A DNA stretch of 64,000 nt from positions 34,053,955 to 34,117,954 of the forward strand of contig NC_087070.1 in the NCBI RefSeq assembly GCF_963678635.1, written 5' to 3'. This document shows positions 1 to 10,287 of the stretch, piece by piece. The notes beneath the pieces were generated by a model, which was not told the origin of the DNA, searched no databases, and was given only the letters and a program-made list of their open reading frames with translations. The position numbers were made by a program, and so were the translations under genes. Numbering within the stretch: position 1 is the stretch's first letter; each line of letters begins with the position of its first letter. Origin of the DNA: Symsagittifera roscoffensis. Its lineage: Eukaryota > Xenacoelomorpha > Acoela > Convolutidae.

Positions 1-2355
1 CTTCAAGGGTTGGAACAACATCTTTGTTGTTGTACCACTGCAAAAAATCTTTAAATGTAGTCATTCCATGTTTCTGCCAAATCTCCTGTAAATATTTGTA
101 ATTATCCAATCCAGATGCAGGTACTGACTTGATTTGAAGTTTCTTTAGTGCTTGCTGCTCATCAAGTCCACTTGACTTCAGGTTTTGGTAATCCTTAAAG
201 TCTTTATCAAGAAGGTTGTTGTTTCTCAGTTTACTGAAAAAGGCTTCGTATGGAGGTAATTCTTCACTCTCGAGCTTGTCTGGACTGTCAAACCACTCAT
301 AAGGGAAAAACTCTTTTGTCTCACTGACTTTGTAAGCTTTAAGAAAGGAGTCTAGAGATGTTGCTCAACCAAAAATTTCATGATATCGAGAAACTGTATA
401 TCTCCAAACTTGAAGGATATGAAATCGTTAGCCTTTTTGATAACCATAGGTTCAGCTTCTTTATCATTGATTAAGTAGGGAATCAGATAGCTCTTGACCA
501 AGTTCAGATCATATCTTCCACTGTTAAACCCAAATACAGGTAACGTGTTAACATACTTCTCCAGATTTTGTTTCAAATGAATCAGCTGATTTTTTTGCAT
601 TCTCGAAAACTGAGTTGACATATCAGTTTCCTCTGTATCTTCTATACATTCATCTTCGTATTCAAAGTTTTCAGTTGGAAGATTTCGACATCTTTCATTC
701 AACTCTTGGAAAATTTTCGACATCCGCTCAATCACTACTCTTTCAGCATCTTGAAATTTAGTTCTCCTTTCGAGCTTACTTTTCTCAGCCAAAAGTTCGA
801 GTTTGATTACAAAATCGATAATAAGCTTTTGCGGATCCTTGTTATAAAGAAAAATTGGTTCATCTATCAGGTTCAAGATATTGATACAGAAATTGGAACG
901 TGTTTTCCAATCCAAGTTGTTGTTTGGGTAGCTATCAGTTCATCTGATGGAACACATATCGACTCAAAATCGAAAATGGCTAGGTTGTTGAATAGTGTTA
1001 TCTTTCGAAACTGGGATATTGAAACCTTCCAACTTTTCAAATAGCGTTTCTCGAAGTGTATATATATTCTTTGGATAAATGTGTCGCACTCTATCTTTAC
1101 AAGACATAAGATGTCTGTTGAAGTTGTTTGATCTGTTGAAGAAACAGTCACTGCTAGGACATCGGAAACACTTGAAGAAAGAATCAATATCAATCGTATG
1201 AATGATATGGTTGTTGAATCTTAACAATTTCACTGTTTTTTCGAATTTTCTAATACTTCGCCTGGCTAATTCTCCAACATATTCTCCTTCCTGAATTTCA
1301 AAATCGTAAATGAATATGTTACGTTCAACTAGTCCCTCTACAACAGGTAAATCATCGATTGACACTCCACGAAAATTCTTCGGATCGTATCCAGATTTTG
1401 ATATAAACTCTGTAAACAGCTGAGATGTATGAGCATCCAGGTTACTATGACCATGCAAACACATTGTTAACGCACGGAAAAGACAAAGATGATCTTTGTA
1501 TGGTTGTTTATCTTTGTCCGATAAAAGACAGTTTACTTGCGTATGTCGTAGTAAAGGTTCAGGTAAGACAGAGTCTGGACATCCAATTGGGATGTTTATC
1601 AGTAGTGCAGCAAAAATAGTAACATTTGTGATCAACTTGAACCTCCACTTTGTGTTCTGACGTTCTTGGGTGCATTGCTCCACGATATCAAACTTTTCAA
1701 CTTTTCCTTGGATTGTAATCAAATCCGCTTTCGTACACAGTAAATGCAATTTTTCGAACAAAGTATTGTTTTCGTGTGCATAGTAATACCGATATTCTCC
1801 CGTTTCGACATTACAGAGAACAAATCCAAGAGCAATATTGATTTTTGAGGCGGAATCTAGCTTGTTGAAGACTTCTTCAAGCTTCTCGTTGATAATCTTG
1901 GTATCTAACTTTGACATTTGAAAATTAAATACCTCATGCCTCCCATTCTCCATCTCAGTGTCCACCAAGAAATGCTGACAAGCACTCAACTCCTCTTTGA
2001 GTTTCTCTCCATCTTCCCCTTCCTTCTCCACAATCTTGTTCAAGTCTGCCACGGTATCACTTGGTTTCCGTTGTTTCGCCCCATGTTCTTTTCTCCGATG
2101 TTGTTGGAGAGAGTAGTAACTCGGAAACTCCTGCTCACAAGACGAGCAAACCGTTGATTGCTTGCAAGTTGATGGAGCATGCTTTTTGGCCACGTGATAA
2201 TTCATTTCCTGTTGATTGTAAGTGAAATACCTACAATCAGGACAAGAAATAATCCCTGCTTGACAGCTTTTGCGGTGTCGAGCCGCATGTTGACGAACAT
2301 ACATGTTTCCACAATCCCCACACTGCACTTTCTCGTTTCCATTCAGCGACGGTAT
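1..2355 (-). pseudogene. Polinton family B DNA polymerase, N-terminal part, broken
   Basis: Reads leftward off the window. In order it shows three C2H2-type zinc fingers near the N-terminus (first 2250-2330), an OTU-peptidase-like motif DHLCLFRAL (about 1468-1494), another Cys/His cluster (about 1085-1160), the ExoI motif FDFES (about 960-980), and the ExoII motif FGFNSGRYD (about 500-525). A conserved Polinton linker follows and continues to base 1. The palm motifs lie outside the window. The frame changes near 1000, near 880 and near 355. The expected start codon at 2353-2355 is ATA, while the homologous starts in element B are ATG. The product would replicate the element by protein priming in the host nucleus. 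Confidence 0.88.
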
Positions 2356-2715
2356 CTAAAAATGGGAGAATTATTAAGTAATAATGTAAAGCTGTTAGTA
2401 CTTGGTACATATCAAATTGGGAGATTTAAAATGTTCCAAAAATTTTATAAAAATAATTTTTACTTACTTTGAATTGTTAAAAATATTTGAAATTTATTTC
2501 AAGTAGTTATACAAAGTATAGAGCAGTTACTTTTAACGTAAAAGAAAATCAGAATGAAATAAGTTTTATTTACTGTTCCTTGGGGAAAATCAACCAATCA
2601 GAATTGAGTATTTTTTTAGTAACACTGTTTGTTGGAAATCAACCAATCAGAATTCAGCATTTTCTAAAAGTGAATTGTTTATTATTTTTAAATAACCTTA
2701 ATCAAAATTTGAAAA
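2356..2715. promoter_or_regulatory. Divergent promoter with paired CCAAT boxes
   Basis: This gap separates the leftward polymerase from a rightward accessory gene. The 15-mer CAACCAATCAGAATT occurs at 2591-2605 and again at 2640-2654, about 49 bases apart. The same core, CCAATCAGAAT, is repeated upstream of the polymerase fragment in element B (45290-45550). NF-Y binding is the usual reading of CCAAT boxes. Use by this element is inferred from position and recurrence. Confidence 0.6.
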
Positions 2716-3303
2716 ATGTCTTTCAAAAAACATTTGAGCTTCCTCGAGTTACTTTACAAGAAAAAAGAAAAAATTCCAATTGTTTTTCTTATTGATGAAA
2801 TAGATGTTGACTCTTAATTTTTTCATAATTTTTTGGACGTCTTTATTGTACAAAATAGAGTTATCCGACTAAGTAAAGCTCTCCTCAGAGAAACTTACTC
2901 AATCAAAGAGTTTAGTTTTGTTCCACATATTGCCTATCAAAGTTTTAAACTTACGGCTGAATTACACCTCACAAGGAAAGAAATTTTGTTTATACTCGAG
3001 AATTCGAAATTAATCAAAAAGTCGTACAATAATATATCAAAAACTCTTTTTATCCCCTACCCAATACCCAAATTTGTAAAAACTCCCCAGCAAAGTTCTT
3101 TATTCCTTCATTTCTTTAAGGATTTTCAAAGTTCAAAATCTTCCATGATCAGGTTTGGAATCAGATTTCCAGAAGTTTGCTTTGAAAAATTCGTCAACTT
3201 TGAGTTATCCTCCCAAATTTACATAAAAATTAAAGAACTTGACTATCTACTCAAAAATCAGCAATTTTTAATTGATTACATACAAAAAATTCAATTAACT
3301 TGA
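2716..3303 (+). pseudogene. Polinton accessory protein 1 (unknown function), one nonsense codon
   Basis: ATG at 2716 opens a frame that meets TAA at 2815-2817 and then stays open to 3303, about 195 codons in all. The decayed homologue in element B (50318-50879, minus) has TAC (Tyr) at the TAA position, so the stop is private to A. The N-terminus is lysine-rich and followed by an acidic DEIDVD stretch; the rest is mixed aromatic and basic with no domain I recognise. It shares the divergent CCAAT promoter with polymerase, suggesting early expression. I assign no function. Confidence 0.6.
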
Positions 3304-3836
3304 TGAAAAAAGTTGCAGAGATGTTACTTTTATTAATATTCTTTCTTTTGTTACTTATATCAGCAATTTTTCTTTTTTTTACTGCGAACAACTTTTGATC
3401 ATTTATTTTTGCAATTGCTTTTTTGTATATTTTTATTTATTTGGAAGATTTAAGTCCTTAAACATTTCTCTGATTGAATATGACAACTAGAACAAAAATG
3501 AACATTTTTGTGAGTGGAAACGGCAATATCCAAAATGGAGCTTTGTTTCCGATTGGACACGACTTTTATCCAAGAACGCCATAAAAGGAAGCTGAAATCT
3601 GATTGGACACGACTACAATCCAAATAAGGAAAATCAATTCTGATTGGTCAAACCCACACAGTCGAGTTGAAGGTACCCCTAACTCATAACTAAAAATCAT
3701 TTTATTTTCAACTTAACTACCGTCAACTACCTCCTCTCTCAGCTCTAAATACCTTAATTTCAACTTATCTTCCGTCAGCTACCTCCTCTCTCAACTCTTT
3801 CTTGTTTTTACTCTTTAACTCAGTTTATTGCTCAAA
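3304..3836 (+). promoter_or_regulatory. Upstream region with repeated GATTGGACACGAC and duplicated pyrimidine-rich block
   Basis: No gene is visible. GATTGGACACGAC occurs near 3553 and 3601, and another GATTGG near 3641; ATTGG is the CCAAT box on the other strand. Two diverged ~60-bp copies follow (3708-3800), each carrying CTACCTCCTCTCTCA. The mirrored region of element B (49860-50170) keeps the same CCAAT and TCGTGTCCAAT motifs and one CTCCCTCTC block, so the module is shared by both elements. Confidence 0.5.
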
Positions 3837-4334
3837 ATGATCTTCTCAGTGCAAAACAGCAATCTCAAGTACTCTGTAGAATTTTTGCCTGATCTAGTAC
3901 AAATTCAAGTGCGAGAAACTGTCTCTGGAGTTTTTCTGGCACGAATGGACATCCCAATCTAAGTCTGGCACATGGTGGAAGTGATGCGAAGAGATTTCAA
4001 CGAACATCATATGATGCAAGTTCCCATCACAGAGAACCAACTTGCACCAACAATGCAAATGATGGGGAAAGTTTCTGATCATGTGGGAATGAACTATCCC
4101 GAGATTCCGGACTCAAGATTTGTGGCTCAACCAGTCAACGACTTCCTCTTTCCTTGGGAGGAGGAAGGATCAGTCGAAAACCCCATCACAATAGATGAAG
4201 ATGAGGGTGTCTCAGAAATAATGACGCCTCAAAACACTCCTCCTTAACAACCACCAGCAATGGAACCTCGTCCAGCTCTGCGTTCTATAGAGAACCTCCA
4301 TAACTCTTCTGCTGCTCGACAGCACTTTGATTAA
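3837..4334 (+). pseudogene. Polinton accessory protein 2 (unknown, acidic/proline-rich C-terminus), two nonsense codons
   Basis: The frame from ATG 3837 to TAA 4332-4334 covers about 165 codons and contains stops at 3960-3962 and 4245-4247. The element B homologue (49347-49808, minus) reads Gln at the first position and Arg at the second, so both stops are private lesions. The conserved middle (VWHMVEVMRRDFNE, then VGMNYPE.PDSR..AQP..DFLFPW) is followed by an acidic stretch and a PPxQPP segment. No family recognised. AATAAA lies at 4346-4351, just after the stop. Confidence 0.6.
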
Positions 4335-4559
4335 ATGTTTTTGTAAATAAAAGTTGTTTGTTATTGACTTCGTTTTCTGTAATTAATTATTTTCTTCAAT
4401 TTCATGTTAATTATGAGAATAGATGAGAGATTCAAGGTAAACCATTGAAAAACAATTAGAACTTAATTTAGAGCTCCGAACTAATTTTTGCACACATATT
4501 CGGAAAAACACTAAAAAAATTGTACACAAGTAAAAATTTACCTAATCGATATTGCACCT

Positions 4560-4820
4560 TGTACACACTTTAAGCACTTTGTAGAAAAAATTGGCACACT
4601 TTTAGCACTTTTCGCATTTTATCGAAAAAAAGTAAAACACTTTTCGCATCTTGTCAAAAAAATTGAAACATTTTTCGCATTTTATCAAAAAAGGTGAAAC
4701 ACTTTTCGCAGCTTGCCAAACAAATTGAAACACTTTTCGCATTTTGTCGAAAAAAATGAAACATTTTTTGCATCTTGTTGAAAAAGGTGAAACACTTTTC
4801 GCAGCTTGTCAAAAAAATGT
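4560..4820. repeat. ~33-bp minisatellite, about 7 copies
   Basis: The core GAAACACTTTTCGCA followed by TTTTGTC or CTTGTC and an A-run recurs near 4593, 4634, 4667, 4697, 4730, 4760 and 4791. The antisense frame through it is open only because the unit is in frame. The equivalent interval of element B (48030-49200) is also full of degenerate TTTGCAA / GTGCAAAAA repeats, so the convergent gene junction is repeat-rich in both elements. Confidence 0.7.
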
Positions 4821-4926
4821 TTCTTACTTGTTTGAAAAACTTTTTGCAATTTTTTTGACAACGGTGAGCTTTTTTTTGGTGATTTTTGGTAATTTCGTAA
4901 ACATATGAGAGAAAAAAGATGGATTA

Positions 4927-5535
4927 TCAAATGTTTTTTATTGAAAAATTGACATGATCACTATATACAAATCCATAACGATCAATAAAACAGTCAATTA
5001 TTTTTAACAAATCATGTTCATATTTTGAGTTTTGTACTTTACGAACTCTTTCTAGAAAAGTTGAACCAATAGTTTGTGTGGAAGCTAGTTTCTGGTTAGA
5101 ACATAAATAGTGACGTTTGAATTTTTTGCGTAACACTCTTTTCTTTGCAACACTTGGCATTTTTTCTGCCCCTTTCTATTTCAAATTGTGATGAACAGCG
5201 CGGTCAAATTGATTGAAAACTTCGCCAGTTGATGAAATAACATTCGAATAAAATCTGTATTTGTACAGAGTGTAAAGACAATCGATAATTTGGTATGTGA
5301 AATGAAAATTACCCAATCGTTGTAAAGTTTGATCGAAAGATGAACCAATCAGAAGTATGTGGAACTTACAATTTTCCAAAGAACAGTAAGAATTGTGGGT
5401 AGAGACACAAAAATAATTGGTTACTATATATTTTTCGTACAAATCACTGGAAACGGAAATAAATAGCGATTTTTGACAATAATCTGAATAAAAGCTGGGA
5501 AGAGCTTGACACATAGCTGCAGCCATCTGGAACAA
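4927..5535 (-). CDS. Polinton accessory protein 3 (unknown), with a conserved in-frame amber codon
   Basis: Two open segments, 5535-5176 and 5160-4927, are in the same frame and separated by a single TAG (5176-5178) plus five sense codons. The likely start is the ATG near 5526. The homologue in element B (47408-48028, plus) has TAG at exactly the homologous codon (47780-47782), flanked by matching residues (HNLK/HNLR before, GAEK after). B also lacks the ATG that could restart the second half in A. The C-terminal half is basic (KKRVLRKKFKRH). The options are amber readthrough, two adjacent small genes, or descent from one already-stopped copy. No family recognised. Confidence 0.6.
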
Positions 5536-5745
5536 TGATTTTTGCTGAGAATTGTGGATTTATATAGGAACACTAACACCTACACAATTCCATATTTGGA
5601 AATTTCACTTGGAAATTCCAATTATAGTTCTATTACCTTTTATGGTTAAGTGAATGACTCATATTGTTTACTTCCAATTTCGTTTAATCTCAAAATCATT
5701 TCTCTCTTTTCTCTTCATCTGATCAGTTTGTTCTCCTATTGAAAA

Positions 5746-6276
5746 ATGTACTCAAGAAAATACACAAGTCCCAATTACATTGAATTCTCAAAAAATCAAC
5801 AAGAATTGGGAGATTTGCTTGGTCCCAAAAATCCTACAAAGGGAAAATTTTATTTTGAACCCTGCTTTCAACTATTCAAGAAAAATGAGTTGGGACAACT
5901 CGAAAACAGACAGCAAGTCTATCTTGGTGAAAAAGAAGGAGAAGCAATTAGAAATACTGTTATTCACGATGCTGAAAACCTTGGACTCGTTCCTATATTG
6001 GAACTCACTTCTGACAAAGAGTCAACTATGGATCAGGAGCTTGCCAACTGCAACAAAGTGTATGATATAGCAACATACAATAGAAGACAAGTTTGTGTCA
6101 CGATCAAGAGGTACAATATTAACAAACCTCCCGACATTCAGAATCGACTGTTCACCGCAAAAGAGAATGAAGCAATGAAACAAGTTGCCTATGTCAACTA
6201 TACTTTGAACGAATTCAAAGAACTGTCCCAAATTTTGGGAGATTTTATGTTTGTTGAGAACTGTAATATACAATAA
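5746..6276 (+). CDS. Conserved Polinton accessory protein 4, 176 aa, intact
   Basis: ATG 5746 to the stop at 6276 is uninterrupted. The protein is soluble, with no membrane segment or signal peptide. A diverged homologue lies in element B (46680-47189, minus); conserved blocks include YIEFSKNQ, IRNTVIHDAENLG, STMDQEL and RLFTAKENEA.KQVAYVNYTLN. Intact coding next to broken neighbours, and conservation of the same blocks in B, suggest long-lasting selection within the element family. Function unknown; a DNA-binding or early regulatory role is only a guess. Confidence 0.75.
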   Translation: MYSRKYTSPNYIEFSKNQQELGDLLGPKNPTKGKFYFEPCFQLFKKNELGQLENRQQVYLGEKEGEAIRNTVIHDAENLGLVPILELTSDKESTMDQELANCNKVYDIATYNRRQVCVTIKRYNINKPPDIQNRLFTAKENEAMKQVAYVNYTLNEFKELSQILGDFMFVENCNIQ

Positions 6277-6299
6277 TTTGTGTTATTTATGTTTTTGTC

Positions 6300-7085
6300 T
6301 TGTAATTTGACTATTTATCCTCAAAATCATTTTTCATTTAGTATTGGTGTTGAACAGTATGAGTTGGAATATTGGTTTTTCAAGAAATTTACTCTTAAAA
6401 CTTCACAATAAATTGGGACTTTTTCAAATTGTTTTAGAAGAAAAATCCCAAAAAATTTCACTAACAATTATAGAATCTCAAATATTACCAAACTTGCAGA
6501 ACTTGGACGTAGACTCACAAATATCTCACTTTGAGTGGATTCTGCATAATGGTAGAAGAAAATCTCCCATAAGATACCGATCTGATACCAAAAAATAGAT
6601 CTTGTAGAATATCGTAGAAATGGAAATCAATGGAAAAATAATCAATCTTTAGAACTACAAAGAGAAGAATAGGATAAATTACTTGATATGCTTCCTTCAT
6701 TACTAGGTTATGTAGAGACCTTCAAAAAATCTTGTATCATTATTGACGAATGCACTGTAGAAAATGAACGTACAGAAATTGAATGAAATTCTAAGAGTTT
6801 TTGAGATTATTAGGCAAGATTTCTCATCAAATACAAAAAGAAAAAATTTATTTCTTTGTACCTGCATTGTTTTGGAGCCGGACATAATTTTAAAAGAAAT
6901 GGACCAAAAATTTCCTTTTGGAGGACTAATTGGATACGGAAATTCCTGTATGGATTACTTTTTTGCAAACTCCAAAATTTTTAGACTACATGCAATTCTG
7001 ATGACTCTGCTGGATCTACTACAAAAAAGGTCCTGGGTTTTGTTATGTTGCACCTAGTCTCCCCAGTTCATGCTTTCTTGGTCAC
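6300..7085 (+). pseudogene. Degraded Polinton coding region, unknown product
   Basis: Open fragments at 6344-6598 and 6764-7057 lie between two real genes on the same strand and switch frame several times. Fragments such as IIDECTVENE, GLIGYGNSCMDYFF and, in another frame, DDSAGSTTKK read like remnants of one protein. I could not assign it; a phospholipase A2 reading was considered and dropped because the HD catalytic pair is absent. Confidence 0.4.
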
Positions 7086-7197
7086 GTGAGTGGATTATTT
7101 TTCTGTTTATATGTTAAAATATTTGCTTCATCAGTATATGCATTGTTTGATTGTTAATCTTTTTAAACAAAAAACTCCAGAGAAATCAGTTAACAGA

Positions 7198-7946
7198 ATG
7201 AGTCTAGTTGTTTTGGATATTGAATGTATCGACGAAAGCAATATAGTGAAAGAATTAGAAGTTTATAAGGATGGACAAACAGAAGGATATTCCTTTCTTC
7301 CTCCCAAAAAATTCAAAACAACATCCCAATCTTTTTGGTGTACACAGCATCTTCATGGAATCAATTGGAGCAGTGGTTGCGAAAAATATACTGAACTTGA
7401 AAAAATATTGAAAAATCTAGAAACCACAGACACGGAATTTTTTTGCAAAAGGTTATGAAAAATGTAAGATTCTATCAGAATTTTTGGAAACAAAGATTAT
7501 TAATTTGGATGACTACGCTTGCCCTAAAGTTCAGTTTTTGATATTCAAAAATAAAGAATATGATTGGACGTGTAGCAACTACCCATTTCGTCATGCAAAA
7601 ACTCTTCACTGTGCAGAAAGAAAAGCATTTGCATACGGAACATGGACTCGGTGATTTTTTAAACAAATTGTAAATTATATTATTCTTAATGTAGTACCAT
7701 TTTCAAACTTTAGTTAAATTTCATTGCCAACTTTTTCTTTTTAGAGTTAAGATGGTCGATCAATGTGATATGCCCGTAAATTTAGGAAATTTTGTTTTTG
7801 ATGAAGAAAATCATGAACGAAAATCATGGAAATTGTTTGGACGTACATGTAATAGATCTCTTTTAGTTTTTTTTGTGCCAATTTTTTGTTATAGTTTTGA
7901 TGCTAGTATGTGCAATCGTTCGAATTATGTTTTCCACAACATGTGA
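7198..7946 (+). pseudogene. Maelstrom/DnaQ-fold nuclease-like protein, one frameshift and one intron
   Basis: ATG 7198 begins MSLVVLDIEC, a DxE start typical of DnaQ-fold exonucleases. An extra base in the T7 run at 7438-7444 shifts the frame; coding resumes as FFAKGYEKCKIL and runs to 7650. A GT-AG intron (7651-7744) then joins in phase to a frame starting near VKMVDQCD. The order of conserved residues is E (LDIEC), H-H (QHLHG), C (YACPK), C..H (CSNYPFRH), H-C (LHCAERKA). This resembles the E-H-H-C-H-C pattern of the Maelstrom domain, a DnaQ-like fold used in piRNA pathways, and also sits where DnaQ has HxAxxD. The C-terminus runs into the tandem array at 7834, so its natural end is uncertain. 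Confidence 0.5.
7651..7744 (+). other. Spliceosomal intron inside the Maelstrom-like gene
   Basis: The donor CG|GTGATT at 7651 and the acceptor TTTTTAG ending at 7744 flank a 94-base AT-rich insert. Removing it joins the frame in phase (phase 2), replacing the premature TGA at the donor. An intron indicates nuclear, host-spliced transcription of this gene. Confidence 0.6.
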
Positions 7947-8012
7947 AGAAACAACAGTTTGGGTAGCTATTTTATCAAGTACAGTCGGTTATATTCTACC
8001 TTCTCCAAAGCT

Positions 8013-8894
8013 ATGAATAAAATAATATCTACCAAAGAACGAATTTCAAATTCTCTAGTTGGACCAAGTGGATCTGGAAAATCGCATCTTATTTTTGATT
8101 GGTTGAAAATTGGTACTTTTCAACCAGCATTCGACAAAATTTTTTGTTTTTATCAACATTATCAACCTCTTTATAGTCAAATGCAAAGAAAAAACCTTAA
8201 ATTTATCCGGGGAGTAGATTTTGACTTGATTGAAAATCTCCCCAAAAATGGAACTAAGTATTTGCTTATATTTGATGACTCTTGTGAAGGAATTTTAAAC
8301 TCCAAACAATTTGTAAAAATTGAAACTGCGTGGAGACACAGGGGTCTGAATACATTATACATCAAACACAATTTATTTCATCAAAGCAAATTAGGACGAG
8401 ATGTAGAGTTACAAAATACACACATAGTCTTGTTCAAGTCGCCGAGGGATGTTTTACAAATCAATACATTAGGTCAACAACTAGGTCTAGGATCTCAATT
8501 GAAAGAGTGGTATCAAGATGCAATATCCGTTCCTTATGGTCATTTACTTATTGATTTAACCCCAAAAACAGTTGATTCAATTAGGTATTGCAATAATAGT
8601 GGCTCAGTTCCAACAAAATTTTACTTACCAGCTGGAATAGAGACAAAGTTTTTGGACGATGAGTACACAATACGTCTCTATTCTTCCAATATTTCAAAAA
8701 TTTTCCCTAAGGCTTCAAAAACAATTCATTCTCAATTGCCCAAAAGATTTCATTCAGTTTCTGAGCGAGTGTTTTGTAAACCTATTAAGAGGAGAGCTTC
8801 GAGATCTTCGGAAAGAAGACGTAGTAAATTATCGAAAAAAAATTCAGAACTAACACAAAAAAAACTCCTCTACACAAAAGAAGAATTATTTTAA
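8013..8894 (+). CDS. Polinton packaging ATPase (FtsK/HerA, A32-like), copy 1
   Basis: 293 aa from ATG 8013, intact. Walker A is GPSGSGKS near residue 16, Walker B is KYLLIFDDS, and a conserved AWRHRGLN block follows. The C-terminus is rich in Arg, Lys and Ser. The family pumps genomic DNA into preformed capsids using ATP. The open frame extends upstream to 7959 but without ATG; the methionine was chosen because it lies about 15 residues before Walker A, as usual for this short family. Same strand as the virion genes. Confidence 0.9.
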   Translation: MNKIISTKERISNSLVGPSGSGKSHLIFDWLKIGTFQPAFDKIFCFYQHYQPLYSQMQRKNLKFIRGVDFDLIENLPKNGTKYLLIFDDSCEGILNSKQFVKIETAWRHRGLNTLYIKHNLFHQSKLGRDVELQNTHIVLFKSPRDVLQINTLGQQLGLGSQLKEWYQDAISVPYGHLLIDLTPKTVDSIRYCNNSGSVPTKFYLPAGIETKFLDDEYTIRLYSSNISKIFPKASKTIHSQLPKRFHSVSERVFCKPIKRRASRSSERRRSKLSKKNSELTQKKLLYTKEELF

Positions 8895-8960
8895 GTTCAA
8901 TTAAAGGGTTACAATTGATATCTATCATCACCCCTTTTGTCATTAAGCGATTGACATAGT

Positions 8961-9221
8961 ATGGAACAGTTTGTTTTAATTCCGTATTCAGTTTATCAAT
9001 CACAAAGTACACTTCAAAGAAAACAAAAGTTGGAACAAAAGCAAGAAAAAGAGGAGATTGTACCAAAAAATTTTGATTCTGTTTACAGTGCTGTAAATGC
9101 GAGGTTAAAAACAAGCAACAATAAGCATATTATTGATCTAATTTTGAATTCTCCTAGAATGTTTGGACGTACATGTAATAGATCTCTTTTAGTTTTTTTT
9201 TGTGCCAATTTTTTGTTATAG
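8961..9221 (+). pseudogene. ORF-V (conserved Polinton protein, unknown), 5' part, copy 1
   Basis: Starts at ATG 8961 with MEQFVLIPYSVYQ. The native part ends at LNSPR (about residue 65), where the next repeat unit begins at 9160; the remaining ~20 residues are read-through into duplicated ATPase upstream DNA. It is truncated by the duplication. The native continuation survives only after unit 5 (13796-14005). Function unknown; its place between ATPase and integrase is typical of the family. Confidence 0.7.
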
Positions 9222-9339
9222 TTTTGATGCTAGTATGTGCAATCGTTCGAATTATGTTTTCCACAACATGTGAAGAAACAACAGTTTGGGTAGCTATTTT
9301 ATCAAGTACAGTCGGTTATATTCTACCTTCTCCAAAGCT

Positions 9340-10221
9340 ATGAATAAAATAATATCTACCAAAGAACGAATTTCAAATTCTCTAGTTGGACCAAGTGGAT
9401 CTGGAAAATCGCATCTTATTTTTGATTGGTTGAAAATTGGTACTTTTCAACCAGCATTCGACAAAATTTTTTGTTTTTATCAACATTATCAACCTCTTTA
9501 TAGTCAAATGCAAAGAAAAAACCTTAAATTTATCCGGGGAGTAGATTTTGACTTGATTGAAAATCTCCCCAAAAATGGAACTAAGTATTTGCTTATATTT
9601 GATGACTCTTGTGAAGGAATTTTAAACTCCAAACAATTTGTAAAAATTGAAACTGCGTGGAGACACAGGGGTCTGAATACATTATACATCAAACACAATT
9701 TATTTCATCAAAGCAAATTAGGACGAGATGTAGAGTTACAAAATACACACATAGTCTTGTTCAAGTCGCCGAGGGATGTTTTACAAATCAATACATTAGG
9801 TCAACAACTAGGTCTAGGATCTCAATTGAAAGAGTGGTATCAAGATGCAATATCCGTTCCTTATGGTCATTTACTTATTGATTTAACCCCAAAAACAGTT
9901 GATTCAATTAGGTATTGCAATAATAGTGGCTCAGTTCCAACAAAATTTTACTTACCAGCTGGAATAGAGACAAAGTTTTTGGACGATGAGTACACAATAC
10001 GTCTCTATTCTTCCAATATTTCAAAAATTTTCCCTAAGGCTTCAAAAACAATTCATTCTCAATTGCCCAAAAGATTTCATTCAGTTTCTGAGCGAGTGTT
10101 TTGTAAACCTATTAAGAGGAGAGCTTCGAGATCTTCGGAAAGAAGACGTAGTAAATTATCGAAAAAAAATTCAGAACTAACACAAAAAAAACTCCTCTAC
10201 ACAAAAGAAGAATTATTTTAA
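9340..10221 (+). CDS. Polinton packaging ATPase, copy 2
   Basis: 293 aa, with the same amino acid sequence as copy 1 as far as I can read. Walker A GPSGSGKS and Walker B LLIFDDS are intact. Identity to copy 1 at DNA level over more than 1.3 kb points to a very recent duplication or gene conversion, or to an assembly artefact. Confidence 0.88.
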   Translation: MNKIISTKERISNSLVGPSGSGKSHLIFDWLKIGTFQPAFDKIFCFYQHYQPLYSQMQRKNLKFIRGVDFDLIENLPKNGTKYLLIFDDSCEGILNSKQFVKIETAWRHRGLNTLYIKHNLFHQSKLGRDVELQNTHIVLFKSPRDVLQINTLGQQLGLGSQLKEWYQDAISVPYGHLLIDLTPKTVDSIRYCNNSGSVPTKFYLPAGIETKFLDDEYTIRLYSSNISKIFPKASKTIHSQLPKRFHSVSERVFCKPIKRRASRSSERRRSKLSKKNSELTQKKLLYTKEELF

Positions 10222-10287
10222 GTTCAATTAAAGGGTTACAATTGATATCTATCATCACCCCTTTTGTCATTAAGCGATTGACATAGT

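Noticed and set aside
4685..4930. Open frame on the minus strand with repeated KLRKVFHLF-type peptides
   Set aside because: It is the translation of the 33-bp minisatellite, whose unit length keeps a frame open; no conserved counterpart in element B.
6764..7057. Possible phospholipase A2 domain (KFPFGGLIGYGN)
   Set aside because: Resembles the Ca-loop superficially but the HD catalytic pair and the downstream Asp are absent and the frame is broken.
8785..9114. 109-codon antisense frames repeated in each ATPase unit (also 10112, 11439, 12810)
   Set aside because: Shadows of the ATPase tail and ORF-V on the other strand; they recur only because the DNA is duplicated.
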